Made by a program: the position numbers and the translations under genes. A DNA stretch of 64,000 bases from Bacteroidales bacterium (lineage in GTDB: Bacteria > Bacteroidota > Bacteroidia > Bacteroidales > VadinHA17): contig JANTGF010000013.1 of NCBI GenBank assembly GCA_024763075.1, forward strand, positions 1-64,000. The letters run 5' to 3'. Positions 52,451-61,900 of this stretch are shown here, piece after piece. The notes beneath the pieces were generated by a model. The model ran no database searches and had not been told where the DNA came from. It worked only from the letters and a program-made list of their open reading frames with translations. Each line of letters opens with the position of its first letter. Position 1 is the stretch's first letter.

Positions 52451-52484
52451 AAAAGGCAGTGGCTTTTTAAAGTCACTGCCTTTT
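52451..52484 (+). terminator. Rho-independent terminator after ppdK
   Basis: AAAAGGCAGTG (52451-52461) pairs with CACTGCCTTTT (52474-52484), with additional pairing in the loop, 20 bases after the ppdK stop codon. Confidence 0.85.
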
Positions 52485-52587
52485 CTTGTCCAATACAAGG
52501 ATACCCGTAAATAACTGGTAATAAGAATATTTGTTCAGACTTCCTGCTTGTAGAAAGTTCCAAAAATGGGATATTAAAAAAAAATAT

Positions 52588-52595
52588 TATTTTTG
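52588..52595 (+). promoter_or_regulatory. Predicted -7 element upstream of plsY
   Basis: TATTTTTG matches TAnnTTTG, 21 bases before the plsY ATG. Confidence 0.5.
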
Positions 52596-52616
52596 TACAA
52601 ATAAATATTTAAATAT

Positions 52617-53273
52617 ATGCAGATATTTATACGTATTCTGTTAATTCTCCTGGCCTATCTAATCGGGTCTATTCCCACTTCGGTTTGGGTGGGGAAAAGG
52701 TTTTTCGGGAAAGATGTAAGGGAATACGGCAGTGGAAATGCCGGAGCCACAAACACCATTCGTGTGCTGGGTTGGAAAGCAGGCATACCGGTCCTGGTAT
52801 TTGACTTATTTAAGGGCTGGCTGGTGGTACAACTTGCATACTTAACCAACTTTTATATTCCGAAATCAGATGATTTTATAACCTACCAGCTGATATTGGG
52901 AGGAGCTGCCATTCTGGGTCATATATTCCCGATATATGTTGGTTTCAAAGGAGGAAAAGGTGTCGCTACATTATTCGGTATCATACTTGCCTTATACCCG
53001 GTTCCCACACTCATCTGTATAGGCATCTTTCTAACTATTGTATTCCTGACCAAATATGTTTCTCTTGGCTCCATAATTGCAGGATTTGCTTTTCCCTTTG
53101 TGGTTATTCTGATTTTTCATACAACCACTCCTTCAATGATCTTTTTCTCATTGATCGTTGCCGTTCTTCTGTTATTTACACATCAAAAAAATATTGAAAG
53201 ATTATTGAGAAATGAAGAATCAAAAGCAACCTTTCTTGCACCGGTAAGCAAACAATCACCAGACAGACAATAG
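52617..53273 (+). CDS. plsY: Glycerol-3-phosphate acyltransferase PlsY
   Basis: A 218-residue membrane acyltransferase that moves an acyl group from acyl-phosphate to glycerol 3-phosphate, the first step of phospholipid synthesis. The signature AYLIGSIPTSVWVGKRFFGKDVREYGSGNAGATNTIRVLG is at the N terminus, then VFDLFKGWL and the second loop GHIFPIYVGFKGGKGVATLFG with the third active-site loop following. About six membrane helices are visible. It is convergent with cdaA. Confidence 0.95.
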   Translation: MQIFIRILLILLAYLIGSIPTSVWVGKRFFGKDVREYGSGNAGATNTIRVLGWKAGIPVLVFDLFKGWLVVQLAYLTNFYIPKSDDFITYQLILGGAAILGHIFPIYVGFKGGKGVATLFGIILALYPVPTLICIGIFLTIVFLTKYVSLGSIIAGFAFPFVVILIFHTTTPSMIFFSLIVAVLLLFTHQKNIERLLRNEESKATFLAPVSKQSPDRQ

Positions 53274-53310
53274 TTAATATTTCTTTTCTTTGGAATTTGA
53301 AAGAACCTGA

Positions 53311-54090
53311 CTAATTCAGATTTAGATCCAGGCGGGTATGTAATTCCTCAGGCTTTAGCCCGGATAGCAATTCACCTTCAACAGAAAGAGAAATTTCACC
53401 TGTTTCCTCAGAAACTACTATAGCAAGTGCATCCGTTTTTTCCGTCATCCCGACAGCGGCCCTGTGCCGCATCCCGTATTTTGCCGGAAGGTAAATGTTT
53501 TCGGTAGTGGGTAAAATACAACGGGCAGCTCTTATTTTATTCTCCATTAAAATTACAGCACCATCATGCAAGGGACTGTTTTTAAAAAATATGGATCCAA
53601 TCAGCCGCGATGAAATTTCAGCATTTAAAATATCTCCGGTTTCAATCACCGCATCCAGTTCTGATTTCCGGGCAAAAACAATCAAGGCACCGGTTCGTGA
53701 CTCAGCCATGCTTGAGCAGGAAGAAACCACTTCAGCGATGACTTCATCCGGCCATTTTTTTGTTTCTTTCAAAAAATATTTGTTAAAAATTCCCCATTGT
53801 TTCGTTCTGAACCGGCCGCCTAAAATCAGAAGGAACTTTCTTATTTCCTGCTGGAAAACAATTATCAGGGCAAGTACTCCTACACCAATAAACTGACCAA
53901 GAATAGAACTTAACAGTTCCATATTCAAAGCCTTTACCAAAAGCCAGAATAAGTAAACACCAAAAATCCCCACAAAAATATTTATGGCAATTGTGCCCCT
54001 GATAAGTCTGTAAAGCTGGTAAAACAGAACGGCTACCAACAAAATATCCAGTAAATCAAGAAAGCGGATGTGTATAAATAAGGGCAGCAT
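53311..54090 (-). CDS. cdaA: Diadenylate cyclase CdaA
   Basis: A 259-residue membrane-bound c-di-AMP synthase. Residues about 12-80 contain three membrane helices. The DAC domain has the catalytic DGA motif at 176-178 (LHDGAVIL) and RHR at 208-210 (GMRHRAAVG), together with the ESRTGALIVF segment. It makes the second messenger c-di-AMP for cell wall and osmotic control. The gene follows folP on the same strand with 141 bases between them, where a minus-strand -7 element (54146-54153) lies, so it has its own promoter. Confidence 0.94.
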   Translation of the reverse strand: MLPLFIHIRFLDLLDILLVAVLFYQLYRLIRGTIAINIFVGIFGVYLFWLLVKALNMELLSSILGQFIGVGVLALIIVFQQEIRKFLLILGGRFRTKQWGIFNKYFLKETKKWPDEVIAEVVSSCSSMAESRTGALIVFARKSELDAVIETGDILNAEISSRLIGSIFFKNSPLHDGAVILMENKIRAARCILPTTENIYLPAKYGMRHRAAVGMTEKTDALAIVVSEETGEISLSVEGELLSGLKPEELHTRLDLNLN

Positions 54091-54145
54091 TAAACTGGTG
54101 GTATGAATGTTTATTTCAAAAATTAATTCCTCCGGATTTCAGAAA

Positions 54146-54153
54146 CAAATGTA
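54146..54153 (-). promoter_or_regulatory. Predicted -7 element of cdaA
   Basis: On the minus strand TACATTTG matches TAnnTTTG, with the cdaA ATG 56 bases downstream at 54090. Confidence 0.45.
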
Positions 54154-54231
54154 GAAAAAATTCGGGAATACACATTTTTCATATAGAAAAGGTGAAAAAC
54201 AGTTTATCCAATGGTTTTACGAATAACACAA

Positions 54232-55143
54232 TCAAACCCACTGCTCCTTTAGCTTTTCAACAATGCTTATTGCTTCTGTAGCAGCTTTAACATCGTGAAC
54301 TCTTAATATATCAGCTCCTTTCATGAGGGCAATCGTATGAACAGCGGTGGTGCCGTTTAGTACTTTACCAGGGGAAGTTTCCAATAATTTAAAAACCATA
54401 GACTTCCTCGATAAACCGGCCATTACAGGAACTCCCGGCAGGGAAAGAACATCCAGTGCAGCCAGTAATTGATAGTTCTGATCCAGTGTTTTCCCAAAGC
54501 CAAATCCGGGATCAACAATGATATCGTTCACTCCCAAACTGTTTAGCACATAAACTTTCTCAGCCAGATACCTAACAACCTCTTTTACAACATTCTTATA
54601 TACAGGATTGTCCTGCATATTCTCCGGGGTACCCTTCATATGCATAATAATGTATGGAACCTGTAATTCCCTGATCACCTCAAACATCTTTTCATCCAGT
54701 TCTCCAGCTGAAATATCATTGATCATATCCACTCTGAACTCATTCACCATCCTTTTTGCCACACCCGACCGGAAAGTGTCCACGGAAAGATAAATATCCG
54801 GAAACAATTTACGAATCTCCCCTACCGGCTCAACCAAACGGTCAAGTTCTTCGCTTTCTGAAATTTGCCTGGCTCCCGGACGGGAAGAGTTTGCCCCTAT
54901 ATCAATAAACTGAGCTCCTTCCTCAATCATTTTACCGGTATGATCAATGATTTTATCCATATTAAAATATCTGCCACCGTCATAAAAAGAATCCGGAGTC
55001 AAATTCAAAATACCCATAACCACAGGTTTCCCAAAAGAAAACAACTTTCCTCTGAGATTAATATGTGGTTTTTCCCGTTCTTTCCATTCCCATTCGGGTT
55101 TATCTTTGGAGCTTTTTAGAAAAGACTTATCTTTAGACTTCAT
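54232..55143 (-). CDS. folP: Dihydropteroate synthase
   Basis: A 303-residue folate-pathway enzyme that joins p-aminobenzoate to dihydropterin pyrophosphate, the sulfonamide target. The barrel begins at VVMGILNLTPDSFYDGGRY (residues about 41-59), with GAQFIDIGANSSRPGA, SVDTFRSGVAKR, NDISAGELD and the DPGFGFGKT motif. An extra charged N-terminal 30 residues precede the domain. It is tandem with cdaA, a common Bacteroidota arrangement, and divergent from tmk by 74 bases. Confidence 0.94.
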   Translation of the reverse strand: MKSKDKSFLKSSKDKPEWEWKEREKPHINLRGKLFSFGKPVVMGILNLTPDSFYDGGRYFNMDKIIDHTGKMIEEGAQFIDIGANSSRPGARQISESEELDRLVEPVGEIRKLFPDIYLSVDTFRSGVAKRMVNEFRVDMINDISAGELDEKMFEVIRELQVPYIIMHMKGTPENMQDNPVYKNVVKEVVRYLAEKVYVLNSLGVNDIIVDPGFGFGKTLDQNYQLLAALDVLSLPGVPVMAGLSRKSMVFKLLETSPGKVLNGTTAVHTIALMKGADILRVHDVKAATEAISIVEKLKEQWV

Positions 55144-55217
55144 TTTTATAATTTAAATTATTACAAAATTAATAAAAGGCTTAAGAATACAGCCGGCTGT
55201 TATTAAATATCTTCACT

Positions 55218-55907
55218 ATGAAATTTATTGTACTTGAAGGCCTGGATGGTGCGGGGAAGTCAACACAGATTAAAGCCCTTGGCAACTATCTCGATAAGAA
55301 GAATATTTCCCAGTACTACATTCATTTTCCCCGAACGGATTCACGAATTTTCGGGGACCTGATTGCCCGGTATCTGAGAGGTGAATTTGGTGATCTGAAT
55401 CAACTCGATCCGTATCTTGTAGCCTTGATTTATGCAGGAGACAGAAAAGACGCAGCTCCTGATATTATAAAGCACTTAAATAAAAAAGATTATGTAATTG
55501 TTGACCGTTACGTTTATTCCAACATTGCCTATCAATGTGCAAAATATAGGAACAAAGCGGACCAGGATTCCTTAAAGAACTGGATTCTGGATCTGGAATA
55601 CAATTACTACCGGATTCCCAGGCCCGATCTCAGTATTTTCCTTGATGTTCCGTTTAAATTTACGGAAGACAAGCTTTCAGGTCAGAGAGAAGGAGATGAC
55701 CGGAATTATTTAAAAGGAAATAAAGACATCCATGAAGAAGATCTGAGTTTTCAGCAGTTTGTACGAACTTTGTATTTTGACCTTGCGAAGGAAGATGATA
55801 ATCTGAAAATTATTGATTGCGGTGATACCACCGGAGGGATATTACCACCCGAAAAAATCTCTGAAAGGATTTTGTCAATTTTAAAAAATAAAAACCTGAT
55901 TTCATAA
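55218..55907 (+). CDS. tmk: Thymidylate kinase
   Basis: A 229-residue dTMP kinase. The P-loop is LEGLDGAGKSTQ (residues 6-17), followed by the HFPRTDSRIFGDLIARYLRGEFG substrate segment, DRYVYSNIAYQCAKY and a C-terminal LID region around QREGDDRNYL. The sequence resembles eukaryotic or archaeal-type dTMP kinases. It may be co-transcribed with the DoxX-like gene 13 bases downstream. Confidence 0.92.
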   Translation: MKFIVLEGLDGAGKSTQIKALGNYLDKKNISQYYIHFPRTDSRIFGDLIARYLRGEFGDLNQLDPYLVALIYAGDRKDAAPDIIKHLNKKDYVIVDRYVYSNIAYQCAKYRNKADQDSLKNWILDLEYNYYRIPRPDLSIFLDVPFKFTEDKLSGQREGDDRNYLKGNKDIHEEDLSFQQFVRTLYFDLAKEDDNLKIIDCGDTTGGILPPEKISERILSILKNKNLIS

Positions 55908-55920
55908 ACTCATACTAATC

Positions 55921-57162
55921 ATGGCTTCTGAAACAATATTTAAAAAAAGCAGCTTGTTTATTTCCAGATTTATTGTCGGAATTGTTTTTACTTTCTCAGG
56001 ATTCGTGAAAGGCATTGACCCAATGGGTTCTGCCTACAAGTTCGAAGATTATTTCACCGCCTTCGGAATAAGTTTCCTTCAGCCATTGGCGCTCACATTG
56101 GCGATATTACTTGCTACAGCAGAATTTCTAATCGGTATTTCCATACTTCTCAAAATTCATACCCGGAAAGGAATATGGGGTGCATTTATTTTCATGATCA
56201 TTTTTACACCTCTAACCCTGCTTCTTGCTTTAACCAACCCGGTAAGTGACTGCGGATGCTTTGGAGATGCACTTGTAATTACCAACTGGCAAACTTTCTG
56301 GAAAAATATTGTTCTTCTGGTTCTTATCTTAATTCTGTTTCTTTCCCGCAAAGACATCGTTTCGGCATATTTCAAAAAAACGGAATGGGTACTAAGCCTG
56401 CTGTTTCTGCTGTTTATTCTATCCATTGGTTTTTACGGGCTCAGGAATTTACCTCTTGTGGACTTCAGACCTTACAAGACAGGGACATCCATACCTGAAA
56501 GCATGGTTATTCCGGATGGAACTCTTCAGGATGAATACGAGACCACACTGATTTACGAAAAGAATGGAACCCAAAAAGAATTTACCTCCGACAATTTCCC
56601 ATGGAAGGACACAACATGGAAATTTGTTGACCAAAATTCTGTCCTGATCAGGGAAGGATACAAACCACCCATCCACGACTTTAATATCCTTACACCCGAA
56701 GGTGATGAGATTACCGACCTGGTATTAAATGACCCGGGCTACACATTTCTGCTGGTAAGTAAGATCATTACAGAAGCTAAGCCCGGTGACCTGAAAAAAG
56801 CAAATAAACTGGCACTCATTTGCAACGAGAACAATATCCGTTTTTATGGCCTTACCGCTTCCGGAAATAAGGAAATCCAACAAAACCATCAGGAAACAGA
56901 GCTGGATTTTCCGGTTTACAGTATGGATGAAACCACTTTAAAAACAATTATACGTTCAAATCCTGGACTGGTTCTTATTAAAGAAGGGATCATCCTGGGG
57001 AAATGGGCCGCAAAAAATATCCCGGGGCCTGAGTTCATTTCTAAAGATCTTCTTTCACAACAGCTTCTGGAGATCAATAAAAAAAGAGAAAATTGGACCC
57101 TGGCCGGAATTATTTTATTTTGGTTATTGTTGCTTGGGTATTTTCGACCTAAAAAACCCTGA
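55921..57162 (+). CDS. DoxX-like/MauE-type membrane protein with thioredoxin-like region
   Basis: A 413-residue membrane protein of the Bacteroidota family typified by BT_3928. Residues about 10-150 contain four helices with the DoxX-like FIVGIVFTFSGFVKGIDPMGSAYK start and SDCGCFGDAL, whose cysteines may react with a thiol partner. A further helix is near 155-175. Residues about 240-375 resemble a thioredoxin-like soluble domain (LLVSKIITEAKPGDLKK, and ENNIRFYGLTASG). A last membrane helix ends the protein. It is probably an oxidative-folding or redox carrier, inferred from DoxX/MauE relatives. It sits between tmk and tpiA, as in other Bacteroidota. Confidence 0.75.
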   Translation: MASETIFKKSSLFISRFIVGIVFTFSGFVKGIDPMGSAYKFEDYFTAFGISFLQPLALTLAILLATAEFLIGISILLKIHTRKGIWGAFIFMIIFTPLTLLLALTNPVSDCGCFGDALVITNWQTFWKNIVLLVLILILFLSRKDIVSAYFKKTEWVLSLLFLLFILSIGFYGLRNLPLVDFRPYKTGTSIPESMVIPDGTLQDEYETTLIYEKNGTQKEFTSDNFPWKDTTWKFVDQNSVLIREGYKPPIHDFNILTPEGDEITDLVLNDPGYTFLLVSKIITEAKPGDLKKANKLALICNENNIRFYGLTASGNKEIQQNHQETELDFPVYSMDETTLKTIIRSNPGLVLIKEGIILGKWAAKNIPGPEFISKDLLSQQLLEINKKRENWTLAGIILFWLLLLGYFRPKKP

Positions 57163-57217
57163 ATACAGTTGCAACATTAGTTTCCGGTGTTTTTTATAAA
57201 ATTCCGGCTTAAATTCG

Positions 57218-57225
57218 TATTTTTG
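57218..57225 (+). promoter_or_regulatory. Predicted -7 element upstream of tpiA
   Basis: TATTTTTG matches TAnnTTTG, 39 bases before the tpiA ATG. Confidence 0.5.
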
Positions 57226-57264
57226 ACAAGCATTTAAAATTTCAAATATTAATTATTATTACAC

Positions 57265-58023
57265 ATGAGAAAAAGAATTGTTGCAGGAAACTGGAAAATG
57301 AACAAAACGCCCAAAGAAGGCGTGGAACTAGCGAAAGAAATCAATGCAAAGGTGGGTCAGCTAAAAGATCATTCGGTTGAGGTAATCCTTGGCACTCCCT
57401 ATATTCATCTGATGGATGTTGCAAAGTCCGTAAATCCGGCATATATTAAAGTTGCAGCTCAGAATTGTGCTGCCTGGTCACATGGGGCCTATACGGGTGA
57501 AGTTTCTGCTGAAATGATCCGCTTAGCAGGTGCTGAATATGTTATTCTGGGTCATTCGGAGAGAAGAAAGTATTTTCATGAAAATGGTGAAATACTAAAC
57601 GCCAAAGTAATCATGGCTCTTGAAAATATGCTGAAACCTATCTTCTGTTGTGGAGAAGTGCTGGAGGAGAGAAATGCGGGAAAGCATTTTGAGATTGTGA
57701 AAACGCAGCTGGAAGAGGGAATTTTCGATCTTCCTGAAGAAGATTTTAAAGAAATTGTTATTGCCTATGAACCAGTTTGGGCCATCGGCACCGGAGTGAA
57801 TGCATCACCTGAGCAAGCACAGGAAATGCATCATTTTATCAGGCAGGAAGTTGCAAAAAAATATGGAAAGGCAATTGCAGATGAAACCTCCATTCTCTAT
57901 GGTGGAAGTTGTAAACCCTCCAATGCCAAAGAACTTTTCAGTAACGAAGATGTGGATGGAGGACTCATCGGGGGCGCATCGCTGAATGCAGATGACTTCC
58001 TTGGAATCATTACTGCGTTTTAA
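57265..58023 (+). CDS. tpiA: Triosephosphate isomerase
   Basis: A 252-residue glycolytic enzyme interconverting DHAP and glyceraldehyde 3-phosphate. It begins with the family [10 protein letters not shown] (catalytic Lys12), has [13 protein letters not shown] (catalytic His) and [11 protein letters not shown] (catalytic Glu), and the phosphate-binding [13 protein letters not shown] and GGLIGGASL near the C terminus. It has its own -7 element. prmA follows 41 bases later. Confidence 0.97.
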   Translation: MRKRIVAGNWKMNKTPKEGVELAKEINAKVGQLKDHSVEVILGTPYIHLMDVAKSVNPAYIKVAAQNCAAWSHGAYTGEVSAEMIRLAGAEYVILGHSERRKYFHENGEILNAKVIMALENMLKPIFCCGEVLEERNAGKHFEIVKTQLEEGIFDLPEEDFKEIVIAYEPVWAIGTGVNASPEQAQEMHHFIRQEVAKKYGKAIADETSILYGGSCKPSNAKELFSNEDVDGGLIGGASLNADDFLGIITAF

Positions 58024-58064
58024 TTGTTTATTCGCCTTATTGGTTTATTTCATTTCAACACCTG

Positions 58065-58928
58065 ATGAAATTTGATATGCAAAAATTCATTGAGGTAGGT
58101 ATTCGTATTGAGCCCTGGTCAGCCCAAGCAGCAGAAATCATTGAAGCCTGGTTTCAAATGACTTATCCGGTGGATATTCTGGAAACAAACCAGGGCTTTA
58201 TTGCGTATATACCTGAAGACAAATTTAATAATAAGATTTTAAAGAATCAGCTGAATAAATGGCGTTCTGAAACAGTTCAAATGTTCACAAGTTTTAGAAC
58301 AGTTGAAGACTTGAACTGGAACGCTGAATGGGAAAAGAATTTCTCTCCAATCCGGATTGGTAATCAGGTATTTATACGGGCACCCTTTCATAAACCGGAT
58401 AAAACCTTTCCGGTTAATATAGTAATTCAACCCGAGATGTCATTTGGAACAGGACATCATGAAACTACTTTTCTGATGGCTGAAGCTTTACTGGAAATGA
58501 AAATGAAAATGAAAGGGATTTCGGTACTTGATATGGGATGTGGTACAGGTATATTATCAGTTATTGCTGCAAAAACAGGTGCAGGGTCTGTGGTTGCCAT
58601 TGACCCGGATGAGTGGGCTTTTCAGAGTGCAAAGGAGAATTTCAAGAGAAATAATACACCTGAAATAATACTTATACGGGGAAACAGTGCAGACATTCCT
58701 AATGGAAATTTTGACCTGATACTGGCAAATATCAACCGGAATGTCCTGATTCAGGATATACCGGTTTACACCCGGTTTTTAAAACAGGGAGGTTTACTCT
58801 ATTTAAGCGGTTTCCTAAAAAATGATAAAAGCATGATTTTCTCCAGAGCTGAGGAATTTAAACTGGGCAAGGTTTTTGTAAAGGAAAAAGGAGATTGGCT
58901 GTTAACAGCATTTAAAAAAGGAAATTGA
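58065..58928 (+). CDS. prmA: Ribosomal protein L11 methyltransferase
   Basis: A 287-residue SAM-dependent enzyme that trimethylates ribosomal protein L11. The SAM-binding motif is VLDMGCGTGILSVIAAK (about residues 157-173), preceded by the PrmA-typical PEMSFGTGHHETTFLMAEAL and followed by DLILANINRNVL. Length fits. It is 4 bases before the 1500-residue gene, so the two are likely co-translated. Confidence 0.93.
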   Translation: MKFDMQKFIEVGIRIEPWSAQAAEIIEAWFQMTYPVDILETNQGFIAYIPEDKFNNKILKNQLNKWRSETVQMFTSFRTVEDLNWNAEWEKNFSPIRIGNQVFIRAPFHKPDKTFPVNIVIQPEMSFGTGHHETTFLMAEALLEMKMKMKGISVLDMGCGTGILSVIAAKTGAGSVVAIDPDEWAFQSAKENFKRNNTPEIILIRGNSADIPNGNFDLILANINRNVLIQDIPVYTRFLKQGGLLYLSGFLKNDKSMIFSRAEEFKLGKVFVKEKGDWLLTAFKKGN

Positions 58929-58932
58929 CTGG

Positions 58933-61900
58933 ATGAAGAAGCAAATTATCTTCTTTCTTATATTATTCTTATTGCCTGCAGGAAACTTTTTACTCCAGGC
59001 TCAGGCACTTCGTAATTTTTCGGACGAACCGGAAAAATTCATTGTAGAGATGAGCACGCTTATGAATAAGGGAAACTCATCTAAGAGCAAGCTTGTAATG
59101 GAGAAATTCACCATAATTTTTAATTCAAATGCATATACCAGAGATGAAAAATCAAATATAATTTATCTCTCTAATCTTTTGTTAAGAAAAAGAGCGCGTT
59201 CAAACCCCCATTTCCTGAATTATATCCAGACAGTTATTTCTATCAAAAATGCTGAACTCCCTGAAAAGGATATACTTGCCTGGTTCAGTGGTGCTGAATC
59301 ACTGCTTAAAAATAATAGTATTTCAGTAAACAAAGTGAATCTGTTTTTTGTCAATTCAAATCTGCTCTTTGAAAAGAACATTTTGTATAAATCCAATTCA
59401 GCAACATGGAAAATAAGCTCGAAGAAAATAGGAATCAGTTTTGAAAACTCACTCCGGTATAAAATTTCAAAAACCCTTCTTACCTGTTATGCTCAAAAAG
59501 ACAGCATCCAAATATCCGGGACCTCAGGTTACTATGATCCTGTTAAAAATACCTGGAAAGGAAGCGGTGGGAAAGTAACCTGGGAACATGCAGGTTTCAA
59601 GGCTGCAGAGGTTTACGCTATTTTGAATTCTTATGTAATTGACATGAAAAAATCAGGATATCAGGCTGATTCTATTAAATTCACGAACACAAAATACTTT
59701 GATAAACCATTGCTGGGGGTACTTATTGATAAGGTTAAAAAAGTGAGCAACCCGTCCAGGGCGACCTACCCGGTTTTTAAATCTTATAAACAAAGATTCA
59801 GCATTAAAAACATCTACCCCGGAGTTGATTATGAAGGAGGTTTCTCCCTGGCCGGATCTACTATTAACGGCACCGGAGATAATCAGGCAGATGCAAAGTT
59901 GAAATTTTTCAAGGATGATACTTTAAGGCTGACTGTCAGGGCAAAGTCCTTTCAGTTCAACCAAAAGAGGATTTCTAATTCCAAGGCATCCATTTCCTTT
60001 TATCTTAAAAATGATTCCATCTTCCACCCCAATATAGCTTTCACTTATAATGTCCTAAAGAAAGAAGTTTCATTATTCAAAACAGACGACCCGATGACAG
60101 GCAGTCCGTATTACAATTCATACCATAATATTGATATGGACTTTAGCCTGCTTATATGGAATATTGATGATCCTGAAGTTAAATTAACCATGGCAAGAGG
60201 AGCCACCATTGGCAAAGCCTGGTTTAAGTCTGTAAATTATTTTAACCGCACTTACTTTCTTGAAATGCAGGGGATGGATTCATCTCATCCGCTTTATGTA
60301 TTTAAAAAGTTCTCAGACTGGTACGGTGAAGATATTTTTCCGATTGATATTATGGCAAGCTGGCTGAGAATACCTCAATTCCAGGTAGAACATCTGGCTG
60401 TAAGACTTTCGACAGAAGGATTCATTTTTTATGATACAGAAACCAAAATCATCACTATAAAACCGCAATTAAATGACTATCTGGAATCATTTGGAGGAAA
60501 AATCGATTACGATGTTATTGATTTCATTTCTTCAACAAAAGCCCCTCAGAGCAATGCAAGTTTAAACCTACATAATTTTGATCTTACAATTTATGGAATC
60601 CCCAGGATCTTTATCAGTGACTCTCAAAATGTTGAGATTCGTCCATCCGGAAATAAAATCGTCTTAAAGAAAAACCGGGACTTTAATTTTGGGGGAATTG
60701 TGCATGCCGGTCTGTTAACATTTTATGGAAACAACTTCACTTTTCAGTATGATTCCTTCAGGGTACATTTAAGTAACATTGATTCACTAAACCTGGCAGT
60801 TGTTGGTGAAAAAGAAGATATGTACGGAAATAAACAAGTTAAAAAACTAAAAAATATTATCCAGAACATAACCGGAGAGTTATTTATCGATGACCCTGAT
60901 AATAAATCCGGGTTAAAAAATATTCCGGGGTACCCCTTTTTCCAAAGCACAACCAATGCCTTTGTTTATTATGATGTTACGGAAGGCCTTGACTCCACCA
61001 TCTATCCGAAAGATCAGTTTTATTACAAATTAAGTCCTTTTAAAATCAGTGATATGACAGATATAAGGGCAGAAGATCTGAATCTGGGTGGTGAATATTA
61101 CTGTGGTGATATTTTTCCAGTTCTTAAGCAGAATCTCACTGTTCAACCCGATAACTCCTTAGGCTTTAGCTTTATTCCTCCGGATGAAGGAATCCCAACC
61201 TATGGAGGAAAAGCAACCTTTTACGATAGTATCACTCTGAGCAACCGGGGGCTTGAAGGTTCAGGCAAATTGAAATACCTTACATCCACCACCAAGTCGG
61301 GCTTATTTATGTTTTATCCTGATTCAATGATTGTTAACACAGCCAGGTTTCAAATGGAAAAAGACAGTCTTACAAAGAAGTTCCCACATGTCCTGGCATT
61401 TGATCTGATGGTAAAATGGTATCCCCTGGAAAACCAGTTTTTTGCATTAAGAAAAGACGAGGATATCTCCATTTTTAAAGATCAGATAGCTTATTCGGGA
61501 GACCTCCTTTTAAACCCGGAAGGATTGACAGGGAACGGAGGTGTATTAAGGATAGAAGAGGCGGAAATCACATCCGGTTTATTTAATTTTGGCGATATCT
61601 ACTTTCATTGTGACACTGCAGATATTAAATTCAGAGAGAAACAAGCAAAAGACGATTATCTGGTTGCAAATAATTTCATTGCTGACATGAATGTTGAGGA
61701 GCAGGGAATTTTCACCTCACAAATAGATACTGTTCCTATTTATTTCCCTGAAAAACAATATATAAGCTCGAGCGACCAGTTTGTATGGGACTTGCAGGCA
61801 AATGTCATAACATTGATTAATAAAGATAAAAGAAATGATATTTATAAGTTAAACTCCATCATTACCGAATCGCAATGGGAAAATATTCCATCTTATGTTT